Assembly: GCF_903903185.1 (NCBI RefSeq)
Contig: NZ_CAIUXT010000201.1
Coordinates: 1 to 64,000, forward strand
Length of the DNA stretch: 64,000 nt
Direction: 5' to 3'
From: an uncultured Rhodoblastus sp.
Lineage (GTDB): Bacteria; Pseudomonadota; Alphaproteobacteria; Rhizobiales; Beijerinckiaceae
Made by a program: the position numbers and the translations under genes. Shown here piece after piece: positions 7,471-16,329 of this stretch; position 1 is the stretch's first letter; each line of letters begins with the position of its first letter. A model generated the notes under the pieces. It searched no databases. It saw nothing but the letters and a program-made list of their open reading frames with translations, and was not told the origin of the DNA.

Positions 7471-8213
7471 GGCGCTTCCTCCATCAGGGTTTTGAGCCGC
7501 GCCAGCGCCAGCCGCACCCGCGACTTGACAGTGCCAAGCGGCACGCCGAGGTCGCGCGCGATGGCCGATTGCGGCTTCTCGGCGAAATAGGCCTGTTCGA
7601 GAACCATCGCCTGTTCGCGGCTCAGTTGCGACAGGGCCCTGCGCAGCTTCGTCTCGCGTTCGGCGGTCAGCAGGAGGTCCTCCGCTGTCGGACTGTCGTC
7701 GATTTTATCCCAGTCTTCGAGCGGCGACAGCTCGCGATTGGCCTTGCGGCGCTGGTAATCGGTGCGCAGGTTGCGCGCGATGACGAAAATCCAGGTGGAG
7801 GCGCCGCCAAGCGCCGGACTGTAAAGTCCCGCCTTGCGCCAGACCGAGACCATGGTTTCCTGCACGACGTCCTCCGCCTGCGCCGGGGTCATGCCGGAAC
7901 GCGTCAGCCAGGCGGCGAGGCGCGGCGCGAAATAGGTGTGCAGGCGGGCGAAGGCGTCGCGATCCTGCCTTTGCGCCACGGCCTGCAGCCATGCCGCCAG
8001 ATTTTCGGGAGTCGAACCCGTTTCGACGCTATCGACCTTCACCCGCAGCGCTTGGCTTTCCTTCGGACCTGTTTGCTCATTCGCATCGACGCGAAACGAT
8101 GGTCCGAAAGGATCGCCGCGCCGCCGATGCGGCATGAGTAGCCCGAATCGCGCCTCGGGGTCCAGCGGAACCCCGGCGGGACCGATCGACGAAACGGCGA
8201 AAGCTATGGTCAT
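7467..8213 (-). CDS. rpoE: ECF sigma factor RpoE (ChrR-controlled, group ECF11)
   Basis: A 248-aa protein. Region 2 is seen at FARLHTYFAPRLAAWL through ASTWIFVIARN and DYQRR; region 4 contains AEKPQSAIARDLGVPLGTVKSRVRLAL. Partnering with chrR defines it as the singlet-oxygen sigma factor. The ATG at 8213 has a very good ribosome site (GGAAGGGAG) and lies about 40 bases after its own predicted promoter. This start gives roughly 65-70 residues before the sigma core, which is absent from the R. sphaeroides protein; internal Met27 has no visible ribosome site. Autoregulation is indicated by the TGAACC-N16-CGTAA motif shared with the operon at 2191. Confidence 0.92.
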   Translation of the reverse strand: MTIAFAVSSIGPAGVPLDPEARFGLLMPHRRRGDPFGPSFRVDANEQTGPKESQALRVKVDSVETGSTPENLAAWLQAVAQRQDRDAFARLHTYFAPRLAAWLTRSGMTPAQAEDVVQETMVSVWRKAGLYSPALGGASTWIFVIARNLRTDYQRRKANRELSPLEDWDKIDDSPTAEDLLLTAERETKLRRALSQLSREQAMVLEQAYFAEKPQSAIARDLGVPLGTVKSRVRLALARLKTLMEEAP

Positions 8214-8256
8214 GCGCTCCCTTCCTTTCAAGCGGCCCTCATAGCGCGCCTGATTT

Positions 8257-8283
8257 TTACGAAGGAAAGCGATCGACGGTTCA
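8257..8283 (-). promoter_or_regulatory. Probable autoregulated sigma-E promoter of rpoE-chrR
   Basis: On the minus strand: TGAACC (complement of 8278-8283), 16 bases, CGTAAAAA (starting at 8261). It is the same as the promoter predicted at 2131-2158 in both elements and spacer length, and stands about 44 bases upstream of the rpoE start codon. Confidence 0.72.
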
Positions 8284-8466
8284 CCCATCGAGCGAGGGTG
8301 CGAATTGGCTCGGGGCGCCGGGCGCCTCGCAGCCCTCCGGCTTTGTCGGAGCGCTTGCGGCGGATCCCATATAGAGCCGCAGCGCGGGCTTGGGCTTTGT
8401 GATGCTGGACAACAGCCGGCAAAGCATGGAAGGTTATGACAAGATTTGGAGGTGGGGGGGATTTCG

Positions 8467-9609
8467 GTGCGCATCTCGATTCTCGCCGCTCTGGTTTTCG
8501 GCGGTCTCGCCGTTCCCGCTGTCGCCCAGAAGCAGGCGCCGGCCACCCAGCAGCAGGCGCAGCCCGCCTTCCCCGTCGGCATTGTCCTCGCCAAACGCGC
8601 CCCCATCGCGAAAACCGCCGAATTCGTCGGGCGCGTCGAGGCCATCGAGCGGGTCGAGATCCGGGCGCGCGTCACCGGCTTTCTCGAATCGGTCAATTTC
8701 AGGGAAGGCGAAGACGTCAAGCAGGGCGCGCCGCTCTATAGCATCGAAAAGGACCAGTTCAAGGCGGCGGTCGAACAGGCGCGCGGCGCGCTGGAGCGCG
8801 ACAAGGCGGCGAAAACCCTGGCGGAAATCGATCTGAAGCGCGCCCAGGAATTGATGAACAAGGGCAGCGGCACGGTGGTGGCGCGCGACAAGGCGCGCGC
8901 GGCGGACGAACAGTCGCAGGGCTCGCTGACCGCCGATCTGGCCAATCTGGAGACCGCGCAGATCAACCTGCGCTATACCGACATCATCGCCCCGATTGCC
9001 GGAAAAGTCGGCAAGACCAATGTCACCAAAGGCAATGTCGTCGGGCCGGACAGCGGCGTCCTGACCACGATCGTCAGCCAGGACCCGATGCGGGTCGCCT
9101 TCCCGGTCAGCCAGCGCGAATTTTTGCGCGCCAAGTCCGGAGCAGCCAAGTCCGGAGAAAACGGCGGAAAGCGGGAGACGGTCAAGGTCCAGCTGCGTTT
9201 CTCCGACGGCCAGGCCTATGACCAGTCTGGAACCGTCGATTTCATCGATGTCACCGTGGACCGCAAGACCGACACCGTGCTGGTGCGCGCCACGTTCCCC
9301 AATCCGGACGAAATTCTCGTCGACGGCCAGCTGGTGCGCGTCAATCTGGAAAGCGACCGGCCCGAAGAAAAAGTAATCGTCCCGCAGGCGTCGATCATCG
9401 CCGATCAGGAAGGCGTCTATGTCTTCATCGTCGAGGACGGCAAGGCTGCGGTCCGGCGCGTCACGGTGGGCGCCGAGATCGGCGCCGGCGTCGTCATCGA
9501 ACAGGGACTTTCCGGCGGCGAACAGGTGATCGTGCAGGGCCTGCAGGGCGTGCGCCCCGGCGTCGCGGTGCGCGCCAATCCCTTGCCGCAGACGCTGGTG
9601 GGAGACTGA
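8467..9609 (+). CDS. RND efflux periplasmic adaptor (AcrA/MexA family)
   Basis: A 380-aa membrane fusion protein. The GTG at 8467 is preferred because it gives a clean signal peptide ([13 protein letters not shown]...AVAQ) and lies downstream of GGAGGTGGGGGGG; an in-frame TTG at 8446 overlaps that site. The barrel-sandwich half-motif [25 protein letters not shown] and the later [14 protein letters not shown] frame a helical hairpin of coiled-coil type, followed by beta-barrel and membrane-proximal domains. It bridges the pump encoded four bases downstream to an outer membrane channel, which is not in the window. Divergent from rpoE but without a sigma-E motif on this side. Confidence 0.93.
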   Translation: MRISILAALVFGGLAVPAVAQKQAPATQQQAQPAFPVGIVLAKRAPIAKTAEFVGRVEAIERVEIRARVTGFLESVNFREGEDVKQGAPLYSIEKDQFKAAVEQARGALERDKAAKTLAEIDLKRAQELMNKGSGTVVARDKARAADEQSQGSLTADLANLETAQINLRYTDIIAPIAGKVGKTNVTKGNVVGPDSGVLTTIVSQDPMRVAFPVSQREFLRAKSGAAKSGENGGKRETVKVQLRFSDGQAYDQSGTVDFIDVTVDRKTDTVLVRATFPNPDEILVDGQLVRVNLESDRPEEKVIVPQASIIADQEGVYVFIVEDGKAAVRRVTVGAEIGAGVVIEQGLSGGEQVIVQGLQGVRPGVAVRANPLPQTLVGD

Positions 9610-9613
9610 CAAC

Positions 9614-12600
9614 ATGTTCTCCGCGCTTTTCGTCGACCGGCCCCGGCTGGCGATCGTCATCGCCATCGTCACCACCATCGCCGGCGTGCTGGCGCTGCTG
9701 GCGATTCCGATCGCCCAATATCCCGACATTGTGCCGCCGCAGGTTTCCGTCACCACCTTCTATCCCGGCGCCAACGCCAAGGTCGTCGAGGAATCGATCG
9801 CCCAGCCGATCGAGGCGCAGGTGGTCGGCGTCGACAAGATGATCTACATGAAGAGCGTCAGCGGCGACGACGGCTCCTACACGCTCACCGCCTCGTTCGA
9901 ACTGGGCACGAACCCCGACATCAACACCGTCAATATCAACAATCGCGTCCAGACCGCCATGGCCAGCCTGCCGCCCGACGTGCAGCGCCAGGGCGTGACG
10001 GTGAAGAACAAGTCCTCCGCCCTGCTCGGCGTCATCGCGGTCTTTGCCCCCAAGGGCACGCATGATCCTCTGTTCCTGTCGAATTACGCCACCATCAACC
10101 TCATCGACCGGATCAAGAGCACGCCCGGCGTCGGCGACGCCTCGCTGTGGGGCCCACAGGATTACGCCATGCGCGCCTGGGTGCGCACCGACCGGCTGAC
10201 CGGCCTCGGCCTGACCACCGGCGACATCATCGACGCCATCAAGGCGCAGAACGTGCAGGCGGCGGTCGGCCGCATCGGCGCGCGCCCGGCCTCCAACGAT
10301 CAGCAATTGCAGCTCAACATCCAGACGACGGGCCGCCTCCACACGGTCAAGGAATTCGAAGAGATCATCATCCGCTCCAATCCCGACGGCTCGATGTTGC
10401 GGCTTGGCGACGTGGCGCGGCTGGAGCTCGGCGCCGCCAATCTCGACCGCGACACAAGGTTCAACGGCGGGCCGGCCTCGGTGGTGGCGATCTTCCAGTC
10501 GCCGGGCGCCAATGCCATCTCGACGTTCGAAGAAGTGCGCCGGCGGATGGCCGAGGCGCAGCAGCGCTTTCCCGACGATCTCGAATGGAAGGTGGTCTAC
10601 GACCCGACCTTGTTCGTCACCGACACCATCCATGAGGTGCAGAAGACGCTGATCGAGGCGTTTGTCCTCGTGGTTCTCGTGGTCTTTCTGTTTCTGGGGA
10701 GTTTGCGCGCCACGTTGATCCCGACTCTGGCGGTGCCGGTCAGCCTGATCGGCACGTTCGTCGCCTTGCTCGCCGTCGGCTATTCGGCCAATACGGTGTC
10801 GCTGCTGGCCATCGTGCTGGCCATCGGCATCGTCGTCGACGACGCCATCGTCGTGGTCGAGAATGTCGAGCGCGTGATGGAGGAACATCCCGAACTGACG
10901 CCCGCCGAGGCGACCAAGAAGGCGATGGCCGAAATCACCGCGCCGATCATCGCCATCACCCTCGTCTTGCTCTCGGTGTTCGTGCCGGTCGCCTTCATTC
11001 CCGGCATTTCCGGCGAATTGTTCCGCCAATTCGCGGTGACGGTGGCGGTCGCCATGCTGTTGTCGGCGATCAACGCCCTGACCCTGTCGCCGGCCCTGTG
11101 CAGCATCCTGCTCAAGCCCCATCACGGCCCGAGGAAAGGCCCGATCGGCTGGGTCATGAACGGAATCGACAAGGTGCGCGATTCCTATGGCGCCGTTGTC
11201 GCCCGTCTCGTGCGCATCGCCGTCATCGGCCTCGTCATGGTCGGCGTCGCCATGCTCGGCATCGTCGGCCTGTCGAAAATCACCCCTACGGGGTTTTTGC
11301 CGGAGGACGACCAGGGCGCTTTTTTCGTCATCGTGCAATTGCCGGGCGGCGCTTCGGTGGCGCGCACCACCGACGCCATCGCGCAAGCCGAGGCGATCCT
11401 CAAGGACGAGCCCGCGGTCGAGGACGTCACCTCCGTCGTCGGCCTCAATTTCATCGATTCCTATTCCGAGCCCAACGCCGCCTTCATCGTCGTCACGCTC
11501 AAGGAATTCGAACATCGCAAGGCGGCTTCGCTCGGCGCCAAGCAGGTCATCGCGCGGGTCGGTGAAAAATTCCGGCAGATTCAGGGCGCCAATGTGCTGC
11601 CGCTGGCGCCGCCGCCGGTCATCGGGCTCGGCACGGGGGGAGGATTCACCTATGTGCTGGAGGATCTGCGCGGCGGCGACAGCAAGGCCATGGCGCAGGC
11701 CCTGCGCGGCCTGCTCGTCGCGGCCAACCAGGACCCGCAGCTCGCCCGCGTGTTCAGCACGTTTTCCGCGACCAACCCCTCGATCTTCCTCGATATCGAC
11801 CGCGAAAAGGCGCAAATCCTCGGCGTCGGCCTGAGCAATGTGTTCCAGGCCCTGCAGGCGTCGCTCGGCGGCTATTTCGTCAACAACATGAACCTCTATG
11901 GACGCACCTGGCAGGTGCAGGTGCAGGCCGAGGCCGCCGACCGCGCAAGACTGGACGACATCTACCGCATCAATGTGCGCAGCAAGGATGGCGCGATGAT
12001 CCCGCTGCGCAGCCTCGTCGAGACCAAGGTCGTCGTCGGCCCCTCGGCGCTGATCCGCTACAATAACCTGCGCGCGGTGACGATCCAGGGCGCGCCCGCC
12101 CCCGGCGTTTCCTCCGGACAGGCGCTCAACGCCATGGCGGCGGTGGCGGCGCGCACCCTGCCGCCGGGCTATGCCGGAGAATGGACCGACACCGCTTTTC
12201 AGGAGAAGAAGGCGGAAGGCAAGACCGCGATCATTCTCGGATTCGCGCTGCTGTTCGCCTATCTGTTCCTCGTCGCGCTTTACGAAAGCTGGTCGATCCC
12301 GGTTCCGGTCCTGCTGTCGGTCGCCATCGGCGTGCTCGGCTCCTACGCGGCAATCGCGCTGGCGGGCCTGACGCTCGATCTCTATGCCCAGATCGGCATG
12401 GTCGTGCTGATCGGCCTCGCCGCCAAGAACGGGATTCTGATCGTGGAATTCGCCAAGGAGAAACGCGAACAGGGCGTTCCGCTGCTGGAGGCGGCGGCGG
12501 AGGGCGCGCGGTTGCGCTTCCGGCCGGTGATGATGACCTCTTTCGCCTTCATCCTCGGGCTTTATCCGCTCGTCGTCGCCACCGGCGCCTCGCAACTGGC

Positions 12601-12781
12601 GCGGCGCAATGTCGGCACCCCCGTGTTCGGCGGCATGATTCTGGCGTCTTTCATCGGCATTTTCGCCATCCCGCCGCTTTATGTCACCTTCCAGGCGATC
12701 CGCGAAAAGCTTCGGCCCGGCGCGCGTCCGAAGCCCAAGGGCGATCCCGATAAGCCCGAGCGCGGCGCGCCCGCCGAATGA
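9614..12781 (+). CDS. RND multidrug efflux permease (AcrB/HAE1 family)
   Basis: A 1055-aa inner-membrane pump of normal length. TM1 follows [15 protein letters not shown]; the pore-domain segment [16 protein letters not shown] and the TM4 proton-relay pair in [19 protein letters not shown] are present, as is [13 protein letters not shown] opening the second half and [16 protein letters not shown] in TM10. Two large periplasmic loops lie between TM1-2 and TM7-8. Co-transcribed with the adaptor (four-base gap). Drug range cannot be predicted; no local repressor gene is visible and the tolC-like partner must be elsewhere. Confidence 0.94.
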   Translation: MFSALFVDRPRLAIVIAIVTTIAGVLALLAIPIAQYPDIVPPQVSVTTFYPGANAKVVEESIAQPIEAQVVGVDKMIYMKSVSGDDGSYTLTASFELGTNPDINTVNINNRVQTAMASLPPDVQRQGVTVKNKSSALLGVIAVFAPKGTHDPLFLSNYATINLIDRIKSTPGVGDASLWGPQDYAMRAWVRTDRLTGLGLTTGDIIDAIKAQNVQAAVGRIGARPASNDQQLQLNIQTTGRLHTVKEFEEIIIRSNPDGSMLRLGDVARLELGAANLDRDTRFNGGPASVVAIFQSPGANAISTFEEVRRRMAEAQQRFPDDLEWKVVYDPTLFVTDTIHEVQKTLIEAFVLVVLVVFLFLGSLRATLIPTLAVPVSLIGTFVALLAVGYSANTVSLLAIVLAIGIVVDDAIVVVENVERVMEEHPELTPAEATKKAMAEITAPIIAITLVLLSVFVPVAFIPGISGELFRQFAVTVAVAMLLSAINALTLSPALCSILLKPHHGPRKGPIGWVMNGIDKVRDSYGAVVARLVRIAVIGLVMVGVAMLGIVGLSKITPTGFLPEDDQGAFFVIVQLPGGASVARTTDAIAQAEAILKDEPAVEDVTSVVGLNFIDSYSEPNAAFIVVTLKEFEHRKAASLGAKQVIARVGEKFRQIQGANVLPLAPPPVIGLGTGGGFTYVLEDLRGGDSKAMAQALRGLLVAANQDPQLARVFSTFSATNPSIFLDIDREKAQILGVGLSNVFQALQASLGGYFVNNMNLYGRTWQVQVQAEAADRARLDDIYRINVRSKDGAMIPLRSLVETKVVVGPSALIRYNNLRAVTIQGAPAPGVSSGQALNAMAAVAARTLPPGYAGEWTDTAFQEKKAEGKTAIILGFALLFAYLFLVALYESWSIPVPVLLSVAIGVLGSYAAIALAGLTLDLYAQIGMVVLIGLAAKNGILIVEFAKEKREQGVPLLEAAAEGARLRFRPVMMTSFAFILGLYPLVVATGASQLARRNVGTPVFGGMILASFIGIFAIPPLYVTFQAIREKLRPGARPKPKGDPDKPERGAPAE

Positions 12782-12788
12782 ACAGGTT

Positions 12789-13685
12789 CTAAAGCCCGCG
12801 CGCCCAGGCCGGCCGCAGCGGGGCTGCCTCGGGCGCCGCGATGGCGGCGCGCAATTCCCGCAACAATCGCGGCTTGTCCGCCCCGAGCGTCCCTCTTAGA
12901 ACCAGCCAGTTCGAGGCGTGGTCGCTGCGAAACACCGTCCTTTCCAGTTCCAGCGCCGAAAGCAACAGTTCCATTTCCTGCATCAGGCCCGGCACGTCGA
13001 GCGGCTCCCAGCCGGGGAATTTTTCGAGGAAGCGCGTCTCGCCTTGTGGAAAGCTGACCACCAGCGTCGAAAGAAATTCGGGCTGTGTGGCGTTCATCAG
13101 CGCCGCCGAATTCAAGGCATGCTGGCGCGACAGGGCGCGGCCGCCGAGGCCGTTCAAAATCATCACCGAGCGCTTGATCCCGGCCTCGCCCAGTTTTTCC
13201 AGCGCCTCGCGGCTGCTCTCGAAGGTCTCGCCCTTGTCCACCGCCGCCAGCACTTCGTCGTCGCCCGATTCCGCGCCGACATAGACCAGCGACAGCCCAA
13301 GCTCGGCCAGTTCGCGCAATTCGGCGGCGGTTTTCTTGCGCAGATTGCGCGGCAGGCAATAGCTCGACACCCGCCTTACGCCGGGCAGGTCGCGGCGGAT
13401 GGCTTCGAGAATGGCGGCGAGACGGCGCACCGAAAGCGTCATCGCGTCGCCGTCGGACAAGAAAACGCGACGCACGCTCTGGCCCATTTGCTCGCCGCAG
13501 CGCCGGATGCTGTCGAAGACCTCTTCCTCGCCGCGCGGACGGAAGCGCTTCTGCGGCGCCGTGTACATTTCGCAGAACGTACACTTGTTCCAGGAGCAGC
13601 CGTCGGTCACCGGCAGAATCAGCGATTCCGCCTCGCTTGGCGGACGATAAACGGGTTCGACATAACGGATCGGGGCGATGGTCAT
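12789..13685 (-). CDS. Radical SAM protein
   Basis: A 298-aa protein with a cluster motif C30-x4-C35-x2-C38 in DGCSWNKCTFCEMY. The x4 spacing is usual for this subfamily of COG1032-like radical SAM enzymes, not a defect. Further family features are the RVFLSDGDAM strand, the Glu/Gly-containing VYVGAESGDDEVL and a C-terminal segment without extra cysteines, so only one iron-sulfur cluster is expected. The substrate is unknown. It is convergent with the efflux permease, with seven bases between the stop codons, and is probably a single-gene transcript. Confidence 0.85.
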   Translation of the reverse strand: MTIAPIRYVEPVYRPPSEAESLILPVTDGCSWNKCTFCEMYTAPQKRFRPRGEEEVFDSIRRCGEQMGQSVRRVFLSDGDAMTLSVRRLAAILEAIRRDLPGVRRVSSYCLPRNLRKKTAAELRELAELGLSLVYVGAESGDDEVLAAVDKGETFESSREALEKLGEAGIKRSVMILNGLGGRALSRQHALNSAALMNATQPEFLSTLVVSFPQGETRFLEKFPGWEPLDVPGLMQEMELLLSALELERTVFRSDHASNWLVLRGTLGADKPRLLRELRAAIAAPEAAPLRPAWARGL

Positions 13686-13773
13686 GCGCGGGCGGCCTGT
13701 CCTGTAGTGAAAACGCTTCGTAGTTTAGCGCAAAGGCGGCGACGGACGAAATTTTTAACCGGCGAGGGACCTG

Positions 13774-14136
13774 TCATTTCGGCGCGTAACCTGCCGGCGC
13801 CAGATGCACCGCAAGCCAGACGGTCGCCCGGTCCGGATCGGTCCAGGCGACCCGATGGCGGCGATGCGCGGGGATTTCGACGTAATCGCCCGGGGCCAGC
13901 ACTTTCGGCTCCGCGTCGCCCTCGAACAGCAGACCCGCCGAACCCGCGACCAGAAAAACCCATTCGGTCGCGTCCTGATCGTACCAGAAACCCGGCGGGC
14001 TCGCCTGTCCGGTCGAGACGATGCGCTCGATCCGCGCGCCGGACAGGTTCGCGAGCACGCAAACTTCCTCCGCGTCGCGTTCCTGCTCAAGTCCGGCGAA
14101 GAGATTGCCCGCCAGAATATCGCCAGAATGACTCAT
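13774..14136 (-). CDS. Small cupin-domain protein
   Basis: A 120-aa single-domain cupin. GGGAGA upstream fits the ATG at 14136 best (14142 is two codons earlier). The domain shows WYDQDATEWVFLVAGSAGLLFEG, then LAPGDYVEIPAHRRHRVAWT, the cupin motif 2 with its histidines. The first motif has E instead of the usual HxH, so metal binding may be weakened. Function unknown; related proteins are annotated as cupin phosphomannose-isomerase-like. It is divergent from the transglutaminase gene at 14280. Confidence 0.78.
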   Translation of the reverse strand: MSHSGDILAGNLFAGLEQERDAEEVCVLANLSGARIERIVSTGQASPPGFWYDQDATEWVFLVAGSAGLLFEGDAEPKVLAPGDYVEIPAHRRHRVAWTDPDRATVWLAVHLAPAGYAPK

Positions 14137-14279
14137 CGACATTCTCCCGGTCGTCGCGCCGGAAACCACCCTGACGCCTTGCGACACGAATCCGGCTTTT
14201 GTTGTGATAGGATAAAAACCGACCGGAACAACCCATCCGTTCGCGCCGCCAGCAGCGCCCGCGGTGGGGAGGAAGATAA

Positions 14280-15191
14280 ATGCCACGCATCCGCATCGTC
14301 CACACCACCGAATATGCCTACCGCAACCCGGTGGCACTGACCCGGCACCGCATGATGATCCGGCCGGACGACAGCCATGATCTGCGCCTGCATCGCGCGA
14401 AGCTGAACGTCGATCCGGCGCCCGCCAGAATTCTCTGGAAACATGATGTTTTCAACAACTCGATCTGCTTTCTCGAATGGCCCGAAACGTTGCGCACGCA
14501 GCATCTGCGCATCGTCTCGACGCTCGACCTGACGCATCATCCCGCCGGCGCGACCTTGCCTGCCTGCACGCTGGAGCCCTGGGCCGAACTTTTCCCCTTT
14601 GCCTATGCGGCGGAAGAGATCCCGGAACTTGCCGGTCTCGTCGAGCGCCAGTCGCCCGATCCGGACGGGCTGGTGGAGATCTGGGCGCGTCGCTTCCTCG
14701 CGACCGAGGGACCGACAGACACATTGAAAATGCTGGCGGCGATGACCCATGCGATCAAGGCCGATTTCCGCTATGGGGCGCGGCACGAGGAAGGCACGCA
14801 GACCCCCGTCGAGACGCTGAACCTCCGGTCGGGGACGTGCCGCGATTTCGCGGTGCTGATGATGGAAGCCCTGCGCAGCCTCGGCCTCGCCGCGCGTTTC
14901 GTCACCGGATATCTTTACGACGACAGCACGGGGACGACCCAGGGCGGCGGCAGCACCCATGCCTGGTGCAGTGTTTACCTGCCCGGGGCGGGCTGGACGG
15001 AATATGATCCGACCAATGGGCTCGTCGCCGGCGCCAATCTCGTTCGCGTCGGCGTCACGCGCACCGCAGGGCAAGCGCTCCCGATCTCCGGCGGTTTTGT
15101 CGGCGCCGCCGATGATTCCCTTGGTCTCAACGTCTGCGTCGCGGTAACCGCCGCGCCAATCGAGAAACGCACCGCGCGTGTTGCGGTTTAG
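14280..15191 (+). CDS. Transglutaminase-like cysteine peptidase-fold protein
   Basis: A 303-aa protein with an N-terminal beta domain (RIRIVHTTEYAYRNPVALTRHR) and a transglutaminase core. The catalytic triad is visible: C187 in RSGTCRDFAVLMMEALR, H227 in STHAWCSVYLPG and D243 in EYDPTNG. No signal peptide is present, so it is cytosolic. This bacterial class acts as a peptidase or amidase rather than a protein cross-linker and often clusters with circularly permuted ATP-grasp and alpha-E genes for peptide ligation; those partners are not next to it here, so the substrate is open. Confidence 0.87.
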   Translation: MPRIRIVHTTEYAYRNPVALTRHRMMIRPDDSHDLRLHRAKLNVDPAPARILWKHDVFNNSICFLEWPETLRTQHLRIVSTLDLTHHPAGATLPACTLEPWAELFPFAYAAEEIPELAGLVERQSPDPDGLVEIWARRFLATEGPTDTLKMLAAMTHAIKADFRYGARHEEGTQTPVETLNLRSGTCRDFAVLMMEALRSLGLAARFVTGYLYDDSTGTTQGGGSTHAWCSVYLPGAGWTEYDPTNGLVAGANLVRVGVTRTAGQALPISGGFVGAADDSLGLNVCVAVTAAPIEKRTARVAV

Positions 15192-15420
15192 TCGTCTATT
15201 CGTGTTGTGGACAAGCTTGAAGACAACAGAGCGGAACATCCTCTTTCCAGTCGATTCGAGCGAACAAACCTTCAGGCACGCTTCTTGTTAGTAAAGGGAG
15301 TGGTTTTGCAAAATGCAAAAATTTTGCGTGCAAGCCACGAGGACGGACCATGTCCTGAGTTTGGCGGCCCGGACGGCGGCGCCGCCTTTCGGCGGGCGAT
15401 CAATGCGAGGTTTTCTAGAA

Positions 15421-16305
15421 ATGTCGATCAGCAAATTCTTCGTCGCCTCGGCATTGCTCGCCGCCGCGATTTTGACGGCGCCGGCGAGAGCAGACGATCT
15501 CGACGAAATTCGGGCGCGCGGCGAACTGCGGCACCTCGGGATTCATTACGCCAATTTCGTCACCGGCGCCGGCGACGGCTTCGATGTTGAACTGGCTCGG
15601 GGTTTCGCCAAGGATCTGGGCGTGGCTTACAAATTCGTGCAGACCGATTTCTATTCGGTCATGCGCGATCTGCTGGGCAAGAACGTCGTGCGTCACGGCG
15701 ACGAAGTGACGCTCGAAGGCGACTTTCCGATCCGTGGCGACATTATCGCGACCGGCTTCACCATGCTGGGCTGGCGCGAAAAGGCCGTTCTCTACTCCAA
15801 GCCGACCTTCCCTTCGCAGGTCTGGCTCGTCGCCCGCGCCGACGCGCCCTATTCGCCGATCAAGGAAAGCGGCTCGCTCGCCAGCGATATCGACGAAACC
15901 AAGGCGCTGATCGGCGGCAAAAGCCTCCTCGTCATGGAAAAAACCTGCCTCGACCCCGCCAATTACGGGCTCAAAGGCAAGGGAATCGACCTTCGCGCCT
16001 TTACCAAAAACACCAATCTGAACGAAATGGTCCCCGCCCTGTTGAACGGAGACGCCGAATTCACCCTGCTCGACGTGCCAGACGCGCTGCTCGACCTGCA
16101 AAAATGGGCGGGCAAAATCAAAGTGATCGGTCCAATTTCCGAAGAGCAGAAGCTGGCCGCCGCCTTCCGCCAATCCGGCGGCAGGTTGCGCGACGCCTTT
16201 GACGACTACCTCCGCAAGATCAGGGCGGACGGCTCCTATGACGCCCTGGTGGACAAATATTATCCCGGCATTCGCAAATATCTTCCGGACTTTTTTGCAA
16301 ATTAG
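15421..16305 (+). CDS. Periplasmic solute-binding protein, family 3
   Basis: A 294-aa protein whose start at 15421 gives a signal peptide (MSISKFFVASALLAAAILTA). The mature protein begins DDLDEIRARGELRHLGIHYANF and follows the SBP_bac_3 fold used for polar amino acids and small organic acids. No ABC permease or ATPase gene is adjacent. Instead a hybrid sensor kinase gene begins only 24 bases downstream, so a likely role is ligand capture for that kinase. A 7-bp inverted repeat GCAAAAT-N6-ATTTTGC at 15308-15327 lies upstream and could be an operator. Ligand not predictable. Confidence 0.85.
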   Translation: MSISKFFVASALLAAAILTAPARADDLDEIRARGELRHLGIHYANFVTGAGDGFDVELARGFAKDLGVAYKFVQTDFYSVMRDLLGKNVVRHGDEVTLEGDFPIRGDIIATGFTMLGWREKAVLYSKPTFPSQVWLVARADAPYSPIKESGSLASDIDETKALIGGKSLLVMEKTCLDPANYGLKGKGIDLRAFTKNTNLNEMVPALLNGDAEFTLLDVPDALLDLQKWAGKIKVIGPISEEQKLAAAFRQSGGRLRDAFDDYLRKIRADGSYDALVDKYYPGIRKYLPDFFAN

Positions 16306-16329
16306 GAATCGCGAAAGGCGAAATGCAAA

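Noticed and set aside
9494-12595. 1033-codon open frame antisense to the RND permease
   Set aside because: High GC content keeps the antisense frame open; composition is His/Arg/Asp-rich nonsense and the sense frame encodes an intact pump.
12789-13685. Defective radical SAM cluster motif (four residues between the first two Cys)
   Set aside because: The C-x4-C-x2-C spacing is normal for this COG1032-related subfamily.
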